From contig NC_060258.1 of assembly GCF_921293095.1 (NCBI RefSeq), positions 9,934,607-9,998,606 of the forward strand: DNA of 64,000 nucleotides. The letters run 5' to 3'. Source of the DNA: Ischnura elegans (taxonomy: Eukaryota; Arthropoda; Insecta; Odonata; Coenagrionidae). Positions 51,737 through 62,134 of this stretch are shown here, piece after piece (position 1 is the first letter of the stretch; every line of letters starts with the position of its first letter). The position numbers and the translations under genes are program-made. The notes beneath the pieces were generated by a model. The model made no database searches and was not told where the DNA came from. It saw nothing but the letters and a program-made list of their open reading frames with translations.

Positions 51737-54146
51737 TCTTATATATAAAAATGAATCGCAAAATGTGTTGGTAAGCGCATAACTCAACAACGCCTGGACC
51801 AATTTGGCCAATTCTTTTTTTAAAATGTTCGTTGAAGTCCAAGGATGGTTCTTACGGCGAGAAAAAATCGAATAATTGCCGGGAAAACCCTAAAAACAGC
51901 CCTTTTCTTTTTCACATACAAACGTTTTCTAACTAAAACGTAGAATCAATTTGAGCTTTATTGCTATTATATAAAGTTCATATTAAATTACAAGCACTCA
52001 CTGTTATCTAAGAAATGCAGGTGTGTTCCTAACGTCAAAAAGTAAATTTGCACTTTCTTACCGCTATACAAAGTTCAAATTCAATCATATCTATCAAAAC
52101 AGTGTGCGTTGTGCGTTTGAGCACAGAATACGTCGTTGGAGGATTTAATGTCGCGTTCCGAAACTAAAAAAAAAGTGATCGCGGACCCGACCAAATTGAA
52201 TAGTCACAAAATATAATAATAACAACTTGGTTGGCTTCGCGATATTATTTCTTTTGTTTTACTTTCGGCAGGCGACAAAAAAATAAAACATTGGTATGGC
52301 TTTAAAGGATTTGACTTCAAGTCATATCAGATTAAAAAAAAAAAACAAATTAAAAAACAACTGTCAATGTCGATTTGCCGCCTTTGCCGGTGTTGTTTTT
52401 CTTGGATTTTCTGTTATACTCTACTGAGTGTGCTTTTGTTTTGTTTGCAGTGTTTTGTTATCTACCTATGAAAAAAAAGTTATTGCATGTGACACAATAT
52501 TTTAATAATGCCTCCTATAAGACGAGGCAATTTAAGTAGAAGAACACGAAATGCTACAAACCAAGCTAATTACCGATCTAATCGTACTGCACAAGAACGT
52601 GACGACCGAAATGAACATGAAAGAATTAGGATATCACAAACACGTGAAGCGCGAACACGACTTTCAACTAATAATCGCGCAAATTTGAATCGAGCTAAAA
52701 TTGCACTTGCACTCGCTTCGTCGGGAATCGCAGCAACTTTGCTTGAAGGTGGTCGAACAGCCCATTCAGCACTAAAATTGCCATTAAATATGCAAAGCAA
52801 TGAAACTCCAACCTGCAACATTTCGAAGAACTCTGCAATGGCATAGGTTTTGCAGCAATGTCAATTGATCATTAGGGATGAATGCACGATGGCACATAAA
52901 AATTTTTTGGAGGCTTTAGACAGAACCTTAAAAGATCTACGGAGCAATCAGAACCGATTTGGTGGTGCAATGATTTTATTAGCAGGAGATTTTCGTCAAA
53001 CATTGCCAGTGATTCCACGATCAACGCCAGCTCATGAACTCAACGCATGTCTAAAGTCATCCAATTTGTGGTAATATGTCAAAGTACTTCATTTAAGCAA
53101 GAATATGCGTGTTGAGTTGCAAAATGACCAATCTGGAAACATATTCTCTAAACAACTCATTGACATTGGTAATGGCAATTTTCCTATTGACATGTTGACT
53201 GGATGCATTAACTTTCCTCAAAGTTTTTGTCATTTAACTCAAGCAAAAGAATAACTCATTCAGAAGGTATTTCCAGATGTTGCTCAAAATTACAGAAACC
53301 ATGATTGGTTAAGCGAACGAGCTATATTGGCAGCCAAAAACATTGATGTAAATGAATTAAATTTCAAAATTCAAGAACAAATTACAGGCGAATCGAGGAT
53401 ATATAAATCAGTTGATTCGGCAACTAACCAAGACGATGTAGTTAACTATCCACCGGAATTTTTAAACTCGCTGGATTTGCCAGGATTGCCACCTCACAAT
53501 CTTCAATTAAAGGTTGGATCGGTAATTATAATGCTGCGAAATATCAACCAACCGCGCCTTTGCAACGGCACACGGTTAGCGATAAAAAAACTACTAAACA
53601 ACGTGATAGAAGCAACTATATTGAAAGGAAAGTATAAAGGAGAGGATGTTCTCATACCGCGCATCCCAATGATTCCGACTGATGTGCCATTTGAGTTTAA
53701 ACGACTACAGTTTCCAGTGCGGCTTGCTTTTGCTATGACCATAAACAAGTCCCAGGGGCAATCATTAAGTGTTTGTGGTATTAATTTGGAAAACCCATGT
53801 TTCTCACATTGTAAATTGTATGTTGCCTGTTCCCGTATTGGAAAACCATCAGATTTGTTTGTCTATGCGCCAGGTAATCAAACAAAAAACATCGTTTATC
53901 ACAAACCACTACAATGAAAATAGAACTGATTTTTTTTTGTTAATAATTATGATTTACATGATTAATATTACTTACTTTTAAATGCTTTTAGTGTTTTATT
54001 TAATTATTTTTAATTCACACCGAATTATTACCAGGGTGACGGTTCTGTTCAGGATAATTTTTTGCAAAGAATATAAAAAAGGTAGGAACAAAACACTGCC
54101 ACATTACAAACTTTTTTGACAGGACGAAGTCTGTCGGGTCAGCTAG
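51737..54146 (+). mobile_element. Helitron, internally deleted
   Basis: Starts TCTTATATATAAAAATGAAT after an A and ends with a GACAG...CTGTC hairpin followed by GGGTCAGCTAG before a T: the standard Helitron TC...CTAG ends in an A/T target, with no duplication. It interrupts copy 2 of unit U precisely (flanking sequence rejoins when it is removed). Rolling-circle type transposition is known for the superfamily. The coding region is decayed (52508-53917). Confidence 0.93.
52508..53917 (+). pseudogene. Helitron Rep/helicase protein, internally deleted, with nonsense codons
   Basis: Begins MPPIRRGNLSRRTRNATNQA, the basic start of insect Helitron proteins, then jumps to the Pif1-type helicase (ASSGIAATLLEGGRTAHS, LIIRDECTMAHK with the DE box, ILLAGDFRQTLPVIP, and near the end AFAMTINKSQGQS and LYVACSRI). 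The Rep nuclease region and the Walker A motif are missing, so a large in-frame deletion has occurred. Three in-frame stops (52844, 53072, about 53252) interrupt an otherwise continuous frame. Not functional. Confidence 0.9.
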
Positions 54147-55888
54147 TATTATATATAACCAATTATGTATAACCAAGTATATATTGGTTGAAAAAAATTC
54201 GCAAAAAGACGCGCGTGTCCGGAAAGGGCATAATAGTGCATAATTATCGTTTTAGTACAAATTGTGTAGTGAGTTAAAAATGTGTGTTGAATTGAATCGA
54301 AAGCGCCAGATAGTACCAGCTGCCCCCCCCCCCCCCCTAAAAGGAAAATCGCTGAAGTCTTTAAGCAAAATAAGTACTGAATTGAAACGAAAGTATTCAA
54401 CAAATTTTCTTTAAGCCCACAAAAATCATATATATTTGTAAGATATGTAACTAAGTAAAACTATTTTTTCAAGGAAATAATCTCACAAATCACATGGCTT
54501 GTCCCCCCTCCCCTAGTTATCATCCTGGATACGCCCTTGCCTGATTACATGATTCATTAAAACAAGTACGGGCTAAAGTCAAAATGAAAGACCGTGAGCA
54601 TGAACACCAAAATGCACCATGTAACCGCCCAACTTGTGAGAATGCATGCACAGGAAATAGAACCTGTTCTAATTTGGTTCATCCATTCGTACATGTTCCG
54701 TTCCGGTCCACAAAAATCATTCACAAAAACGTACGTTAACTTGTACGTGTTAATGTACCATGTAACAAGGCCTTAATATCCCACACAGCACAAAATATCT
54801 GGAGCGTCTTCAGCTAATATCTATTAAATATCTCGTAATGACCTTTGTTGAAATTTTTTTAATGTCTGAATGTCTGCTTTTCTGGTATCTACATGATATC
54901 TTTCTAGACATTCATTCACATTGGACCCACTGGGAAAATGCAGGATAAGTGACTTGAATATAATATGTTCCGGTATAGCAAGAGTTTAGTATTCAACTGA
55001 ATTGTTCTGAATTAATGGCTCTGCTTCTTTGGTATCACTGACATGGCAATGGCAACTTCACCTTGCTGCCATCAGGTTTGGCAGCCGTGAATGATCTCCC
55101 TGACTGATGTTAATCTTGAAGCACCAACAAACTGCCTTCTGACGCTCTCGTCCTCTGAACCCTGGGAACAAATGCAATCTTGTTGGCCGTAGATGCTCCA
55201 TAATCTTTGCACAAACGTGTATTGAATATTCTCCACAATTTCTTCCCCATCAGTGAGAAATTCAGTGAAGGTACACTGCTTGTAATGTATCTCACTGACA
55301 GATGGTAATACAGCTAAGCTATCAGTCGGAAAAAACTAGTAATTTTGAATGCAGATCCATGGAACTTCAGATAATGCATACATAACGTTTCACAATGATA
55401 CCATATTTGTCGGATGAGAAAATGATAGTGGTGCATTATTTGCTGGGCAACCCTCATACTCACTGCATTTCTTTTTATTTCTAGGTGCAGTTTAAATGGC
55501 AGGCGCTGGCGACACAGTGAGAAAACTTTCTGAGGAAGAGGCTACAGCACGAGAAGGGGTTGCCAAGCAAGAGGAATGGATCAGAGATATAATTACTGAA
55601 TTACGCCACCACCAATCCAGCGATTTCGCTTCTTTGCAAGAAGAGATTCACAGAGATATCACTTCAAGGGATATTCTGCTCCGAAAACTGGAGGAGAGCG
55701 TCACGAAATTATCTGAAGATATCGCTCCTCTGAAGGATTATGTGACGGCAAAGATGCAGGAAGAGGCGCACAGTGCAAGTTCTCAATCTTCAGACTCGCC
55801 TGAAGGTGGCGCTTCTCAGGACGGAGACCAGGAAACTGAAGAAGAGGAAAATAATAGAGCTTTAAATAGATGTGTAGACATGATGACG
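54147..55888. repeat. Unit U, copy 2, right part
   Basis: Continues copy 2 after the Helitron; includes a C-run near 54325 and the same ACATGTTCCGTTCCGGTCCA motif as 45140-45165. It ends abruptly at about 55888, inside the coiled-coil gene, where unrelated sequence with a TAATA(C/T)TACGTCCATGGCA repeat begins. Confidence 0.8.
55110..55295 (-). CDS. Antisense ORF of unit U, copy 2 (61 aa, unknown)
   Basis: Homologue of 45648-45887 with SLNFSLMGKKLWRIF and RTRASEGSLLVLQD; shorter because of sequence changes at its 3' side. Confidence 0.35.
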   Translation of the reverse strand: MRYITSSVPSLNFSLMGKKLWRIFNTRLCKDYGASTANKIAFVPRVQRTRASEGSLLVLQD

Positions 55889-55891
55889 TAA
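55496..55891 (+). pseudogene. Unit U coiled-coil gene, copy 2 (3'-truncated)
   Basis: Starts MAGAGDTVRKLSEEEA after the same TTTATTTCTAG acceptor and in-frame stop as copy 1. The heptad region carries a short insertion relative to copy 1 (EEIHRDITSRD). The frame ends at residue 131 where the unit is cut by foreign sequence; the C-terminal domain is lost. Confidence 0.65.
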
Positions 55892-56299
55892 TACTACGTC
55901 CATGGCAATCCTCAGAAGGATTAGCAGGGCATAATATTACGTCCATGGCACGCAAAGTGTTAAATACGCGGTGGTGTGACAACAATACTCAGGGGCAGAT
56001 TTGAAGACCCTCTTTCGTAATATCAAAAAAAAAAACATTTGACATATGAAAATTTTATTGCAAAAAATACGCCGTTCCTTGTTCCTTGCATATCTCATCA
56101 CATTTTCCACCCAGAAATATTCTTGTTAAACATTTACCTCTGCTGCTAACCGACTCATTTTGATTTGAGAGAAATCATAGGTATTTAAGCTAGAATAATT
56201 AAGAATATATCTCTTCATTTATTAGAATCAAATTACAAAATCATTTGCAAAAACATAAAGGTTTACATAATATAACAACATCCGTTTATGGTTGGCAAC

Positions 56300-56610
56300 A
56301 GGTTTGAAAAATATATATTTATCAACGAACTGATATTGTCTTTCTTCTCAGCGACGAAAGACAGAAATAGCAAAAAAAACATATGGCTTCAGGGCTAAAT
56401 TGACAAATAATGGCAATAAAAGAAAACTAAATCATTGTACAATGCATTCATTTGTAAAAATATGGATCTTGTAAGATCCGTATTGTATGTGAAACCATCA
56501 AACAAATTGTAATGAATAAATCGGATCAAACAAATTAACATTAAATACATCATTGTCAAAATTAAGTACCTAGATACAGGATCTCTTTGCCGGAGAATGT
56601 AAGACACTTT
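56300..56610. repeat. Dispersed repeat family E, copy 2
   Basis: Reverse-complement relative of 34961-35262. It lies within the AT-rich sequence (55889-57180) that cut copy 2 of unit U; no gene is seen there. Confidence 0.55.
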
Positions 56611-57186
56611 CATAAAATAGAAAGAATTAACAATAAGCACCTACTAAAAATATACTGAATGTGGTTCATTCATAAAAAAATGAGTCTCAATCTTTTTTGC
56701 TGCCATTGTAGGATAGGGTAAATAAAATTTACAGGTATTACCAAGGAGAATGTATGTTCTTTTTAAAAGTGGAACATCTGTAGTAATGAATTAATGATTG
56801 TAACTTCAGAATGCAGATATTATTGCATTCGAGCTGTTGTGCGATTATGATTAAGGCATTAAAAAATTAAAATGGGATGTTATAATATCAATAATAAACA
56901 AACTATAACAATAATATCCAAATTTGCATATAAAGGCTTTGAATAAAGCACCAATTAGGTAACAATTGCGAAGGCATTGATATATGTTGGCCATAGTCAC
57001 TTTTCAACTCCCGGTTCACCAAAATGACTGACGTGGATTAAAATACGAATCTCTTCTTCTTCGAGACAATGAATTTCAGGAACTTAAGAACAATAACTTC
57101 AAGGCACTCATATCCGACGTTTTGTTGAAGGTACATTCTCCATACCTGTTGAAGTAACAAAACAGATGTAAACAAATTGTCTGTGC

Positions 57187-57405
57187 TTGTCGCAATTCCA
57201 ATTAATGAAAAAGTTGACGCCGAATGATTACAATGAAGGCAACAAAATGTACCGCCATCACGAATCCACGAACCCAGTTCCCCTGGATGAAACGCTAACC
57301 ACTATTCCACCTGATATCATGGAACTACATTCGGCTTGTGAAAAGTACCGCATGAAAATTAATTACTTACAGCCAAACTAATGCCCATTAAATGGAACCA
57401 CTTCT
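57187..57405 (-). repeat. tRNA-like SINE family B, copy 2
   Basis: Counterpart of 9063-9307; on the minus strand it holds AGTGGTTAGCGTTTC (A-box-like) and GGGTTCGTGGATTC (B-box-like). Confidence 0.5.
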
Positions 57406-57769
57406 AGTTTAGGGATGTGTTCACCATTCCGAAGGCCATAAAAAATACGGCACTGAAAAAGGTGGAGCAAGTCTTGCGGTCTCTCCTTGTGAGTAGCTTT
57501 TGGATTTATATTTTTAAGTGTTCTGGCAGGGGAATGGAGCAGGTGTTGGTTTAATTATTCTCACGGATCAGTCTTCTTTCGTGAAAAAATATTAGACGCA
57601 AGGATACCAGTTTAGTTGGAAGGTAATCTTCATTAAAAGGTAATGCGATTCACAATAGCACTTTCTCATTCAGTTCTTGAGCGTATTATTAACTACATAA
57701 TTGTCATAAAAGTGCATGCGTTAGATTGCAGGTACCCAGGAGAAACTTGAATAACTACTTTGCTTTATA

Positions 57770-58460
57770 GCAGGAATAGGGTTATTATTTTTCCTTTTAT
57801 TTTGTTATCACCTAAATCGAAAGATTGTTACTCCTGGAGTGCGCAATTCACGCTTTTATATTTTTAAATGACGATATCTATTTTTTGTGATTAAATGAAA
57901 AGTGAAAATTTTCAAGCGTGCGAAAACGCGACGTCTCATTATGAATGATGGGAAAACTCCGTGTGACGTCGTTCTGGTTCCCACTGCCGAGAGTGAGGTG
58001 ACCATGGGGCGAGGCTTTGAACGCTGATACGACGCAGGTTGCTAGCAGGTAGCAGAGTTCCCTACTAGCTGCAAGCGCTTGGCTTAAATAAGGATTATAA
58101 ATACCTTATCAAACGAAGACAACTTTCCGTCCTTAGCCAGTTTTAATAGGTGATTATTAAGACATGTTTCCCTGAGGTCACCGCCTCATACATGCATTGG
58201 TAATATCAGACGATGTAAAACTCCTATCCTCTCGTGTAGAAACTAGGTCCCTGTGACGTCACGTGGAGTGGAATCGCATGGGCGCCAATCTGACCTTTTT
58301 CAAATGAGGATAAAAATGGACCATTGCCATTCGTCTAAACCGGTATTTCTAAAACCAAATAATTTGTGTATTATAAAAACCCTAACGGTGGGTGACGAAT
58401 ACCAATCAATGCATTTCGTTTTCTTTGATGAAGGAAACTATCCTATTCAGAATAAAAGAT
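57770..58460. repeat. Dispersed repeat family G, copy 2
   Basis: Inverted relative of 39573-41190 without the SINEs, so it shows the pre-insertion arrangement. No coding domain is recognised. Confidence 0.65.
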
Positions 58461-58469
58461 GAGTAATGC

Positions 58470-59189
58470 TTAATAAAGGGATCGTTTTACTGCATGACAT
58501 GACAAATGACCATGGTAATATAGAAAGGAGGTGACAATATTCAAACGCATTTTTTTTAATATTCCCGAAACTGAAATTTGGAAATTAGTGGGAGGGGACG
58601 ATTTTCTAAGGGGAACTATAATCCGAGAAATATGGTGTTCCATGAACCAGATAATACACAATATTATGCAAAAAGTCGACTCGTATATGTAAACATACGT
58701 GGATTTGAATACTGATCGTAATAATATTGCATGATGTAAAGGCACTGATGTCGTTTGCATGAATGAAAAATAAGCCTATTTACATACAATTTGTTTCAGC
58801 AAATAGAGAGCTTAGAACAGGTTTCTACCATAATACTGATGGAAAATAGTTTTTTCTTTCAGTTTATTATAATTGTACTTAAATGTGGCAACTTCAGTTT
58901 AGGTTGGTAACTACATATATCAAACTTAAAAACTTTTATTGTGAGCATTAACTACATTTAAAATGCCTTAAAAAGACTTTGTTTTTGTTTCAAGGAATTA
59001 GACACAGATCAATAAACTGTGTTTTGATTATATTAGTTATTATAACATTCGATGAAAATCAGTTTTTAGCTTTGTTCATTATTTACAAGACTTCACATGT
59101 TGCTAATAAGTAAAGCACCACAAATGTCTCAGCCGACGACAATGGCATCAAAGAGAATGTATGGCAATCTACAGTTGACTACCATTAGT
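58470..59189. other. Gene-free interval
   Basis: AT-rich DNA between repeat G and the inverted unit U copy; nothing recognisable. Confidence 0.5.
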
Positions 59190-59266
59190 AGATCTGTTAA
59201 GTGGATTCTTCATAAAAATTCCTTAATTCAGATAATGTTTACCAAGTAAGTCACTTACCTCAGCCA

Positions 59267-60334
59267 CTAGCTCCTCATTTTGGGAATCACATGGCGAATG
59301 AAGAAGAACGTGAGTAAAGGCATCTGCTCCAGCAGTTTCGACATTCCTTCCTTCGAACCGTACTTGACCAACATTCCCGGGACGACCGAAATCAACGATA
59401 CTTCTCTCGCTAAAGATGATTTCATACTGAAGGCATGATATACATAGCCATCCATGGTCACTGAGTCCTTCTTCTGCGATGTTTCAAGCACAATTTTCTC
59501 GTACAGTTTCTCATACATTTCATCGTCACAAACGTAAGGACATCCTCGGTTTTTGAAGATCAAGTACATCACAATCTGCGCCAAGCTCTGAGCCAGGGAA
59601 ACTTCAGGGTCATAATCTCTGTTTGTTCGCTCTGTATTGTTCGCTTTCCAAAATGAGTATTGGTTACCTCCCAGGTAAACCCTGCATTCAAAAATGTCGG
59701 CGAACGTATGAAATGCTGTTCCATCACATTTTTCACCATCCAGGTTGGCCAATCGTCCCACTAAGTTTGAGATATTGGAGGAATCACAATCGACTATTAC
59801 TTTCACTCCACGATTTCTCTCCAGGAACGTCAACATAAGAGAGGTGAATGGGGATGCTTTGTATATTTTCTCGTAAAAACCTCTGACTTTCTTAGTTTTC
59901 TCTTCGTTATTCTCACGTATTTCCGTGAGACTCATCATCACGTCTACACATCTATTTTGGGCTCTGTTATTTTCCTCTGCTTCAGTTTCCTGGTCTCCAT
60001 CCTGAGTGGCGCCACCTTCAGGCGAGTCTGAAGATTGAGGCATTGCACTGTGCGCCTCTTCCTGCATCTTTGCCTTCACATAATCCTTCAGAGGAGCGAT
60101 ATCCTCAGATAATCTGGTAACGCTCTCCTCCAGTTTTCGGAGCAGAATATCCCTGGACGTGACCTCTCTGTGCAATGCGTTGATCTCACCATGCAATGAA
60201 GCAAAATCGCTGGATTGGTAGTGGCGCAATTCATCCGTTGAATCTCTGGCCCCTTCCTCAAGCTCAGTCACCCTATCTAGTGCTACAGCCTCTTCAACAG
60301 GAAGGATTTCCACTGTGTCACCAACGCCTGCCAT
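59267..60334 (-). CDS. Unit U coiled-coil gene, copy 3 (intact, 355 aa, unknown)
   Basis: The only copy with a continuous frame. The minus-strand ATG at 60334 (MAGVGDTVEILPVEEA) follows an acceptor (TTTATTTCTAG) by 12 bases. Residues about 60-105 form a coiled coil (INALHREVTSRDILLRKLEE), then an acidic Gln/Ser linker (about 110-140), then a folded C-terminal domain: VRGFYEKIYK, MLTFLERNRGVKVIVDCDSS, ADIFECRVYLGG, QIVMYLIFKNRGCPYVCDDE, ISVVPGMLVKYG and a final FFIRHVIPKM. No signal peptide, membrane span or catalytic motif is seen. The stop is followed at once by a GAG|GTAAGT donor, as in copy 1, so an additional 3' exon may exist. I do not recognise the family. Confidence 0.65.
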   Translation of the reverse strand: MAGVGDTVEILPVEEAVALDRVTELEEGARDSTDELRHYQSSDFASLHGEINALHREVTSRDILLRKLEESVTRLSEDIAPLKDYVKAKMQEEAHSAMPQSSDSPEGGATQDGDQETEAEENNRAQNRCVDVMMSLTEIRENNEEKTKKVRGFYEKIYKASPFTSLMLTFLERNRGVKVIVDCDSSNISNLVGRLANLDGEKCDGTAFHTFADIFECRVYLGGNQYSFWKANNTERTNRDYDPEVSLAQSLAQIVMYLIFKNRGCPYVCDDEMYEKLYEKIVLETSQKKDSVTMDGYVYHAFSMKSSLAREVSLISVVPGMLVKYGSKEGMSKLLEQMPLLTFFFIRHVIPKMRS

Positions 60335-60554
60335 TTCAACTGCACCTAGAAATAAAAAGAAATGCATTCAGTATGAGTATTGCCCAGGAAATAATGCACC
60401 ACTATTGTTTTTCTCACCCGACGACAATGGTATCGATGCGAAACTTATGTATGCATTATCTGAAGTTCCATGGATCTGCATGCAAAATTTCTAGTTTTTC
60501 CGACAGATAGCTTAGTTGTATGACCATTTAAATTATGGCATCTGTCAGTGAAAT

Positions 60555-60885
60555 ACATTACAAGCTGTGTGCCTTCACTGAATTTCTCACTGATGGGAAA
60601 GAACTTGTGGAGATTATTCAGTGACATAATTCACAGTGCCCGGCGATACCTGGAGGAAATGTTTTATATCCATGAGAATAAACTGAAATGGTAATGGTGA
60701 CGTTTGTGCAACGGTTATGTATACATACACAGCCAACAGGATTGAAGTTATTCCCTGGATTCAGAGGACGAGAGCGTGAGAAGGTAGTTTGTTGGTGCTT
60801 CAAGATTTACAGAAGTCAGGGAGACCATTCATGGCTGTCACACCTGACATGTTGCAGCGAGGTGATGTTGCCATTGCCATGTCAG
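60555..60885 (+). pseudogene. Antisense ORF of unit U, copy 3 (disrupted)
   Basis: Text corresponding to SLNFSLMGKNLWRLF is followed by an insertion of about 75 bp with a stop, then by a frame-shifted remainder of the peptide seen intact in copy 1. Confidence 0.4.
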
Positions 60886-61831
60886 TGATAACAAAGAATC
60901 AGAGCCATTAATTCAGAACAATATGTCAGCCCATTGAAAGACCTCAAGATGCGCTTCCTGCGACTTAGGCACCATGCCAACAGAGGTGATGTTTTGATTA
61001 AACACATTAACCCTCAGACGCTCACAAGTTTCGGAACAGTTGAACGAAATAGTGTCGGACAGTTTTACCCCATTCTCCATACAGCACTGACCTAGGACTT
61101 GCACTAGTTTGGGCCATTACAGGATGCCACTGGTTGAAGATGTTCTTAGGACGCCTAGCAAGTGAGTCACCTAAGTCTTCACTAATTAGTGAAGAAATGG
61201 CTCCGTGTACATCCCCTCCCAATACATCCCCTCGACCAATCCAGCCAGGTGTGATCGAATGCACTCTTTACGATATTAAGTACTATTTCAAGTAATGTAT
61301 TTTAAAATGTGAATTCTATATTATCAGTTTTTCTTTTTTAGTTAACTTATTTATCTAATAATGCTTTTATTTTCCTTGGTTTTGCCATTATTTTGTGAGA
61401 AAAAATCAGACATCAACAATTCAAAGAAAATTTAATATATATGTTTAATTAATCAAAATTGATGGGTAAATAAATAAACTGTTTCAGCTTAGTTACCATC
61501 AATTAAAAATCCAATTCAGTGGAATAAATGGTATACCAAATTCTAGTCACTTATTTTCAATTACTTGACAACTAGTTGTTTTTTACTATCGTAACACGCA
61601 TTGCCAGAACCTTATATGTGTCACAGTGATGAAATCATATATTCATAGTGGCTTAAAGAAATTTTGTTGAATACTTTCGTTTCAATTCAGCACTGATTTT
61701 GCTTAAAGACTTCAGCGATTTTTTTAAGGGGGGGCAGCTGGCACTGGCTGGCGCTTTCGTTCCAATTCAACACACATTTTTAACTCACTACACAATTTTA
61801 ACTAAACGATAATTATGCACTGTAGGGATAT

Positions 61832-62134
61832 TGCATACCCTTTATAGACAGTGTGCTGATATACTACAGTAAACACTCAGTAGCGCAATATACTTTTTAC
61901 CGCTTGAAATTTAGTTTATACACTAGAAAATGAATCCCAAAAGTCTCCCGAGTTTAGCGGGCTAAAAAATACCGCCCCCACTAATATTACGCCGTGACGT
62001 CATAATTCAGTATGATTCCAAGATCCAAGCCCAGTAACTGCAGGTTTGGAAGAGCCACGTTGCGTTTAAAGGAGAACATGGCTGAAATAAGGAAAAATTA
62101 CAAGTGGTGCATTGTTCCTCTGTGCATTAATTAA
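61832..62134 (+). repeat. THAP-type repeat, copy 2 (ORF fragment 62078-62134)
   Basis: Inverted relative of 16047-16345: shared are TAGTATATCAGCA-like, CGACTTTTGGGA-like and GGAAGAGCCACGTTGCGTTT stretches. The start MAEIRKNYKWCIVPLC matches the 16096 ORF, but a stop follows two codons after the second Cys. Shared upstream sequence suggests a conserved promoter of a dispersed THAP-bearing element. Confidence 0.6.

Larger units (their letters stand above)
59190..61831. repeat. Unit U, copy 3 (inverted, partial)
   Basis: Reverse-complement match of 44790-47254. The left 1.9 kb of the unit is absent; the copy ends at 61831, exactly where the THAP-type repeat (61832 onward) begins. Confidence 0.8.
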
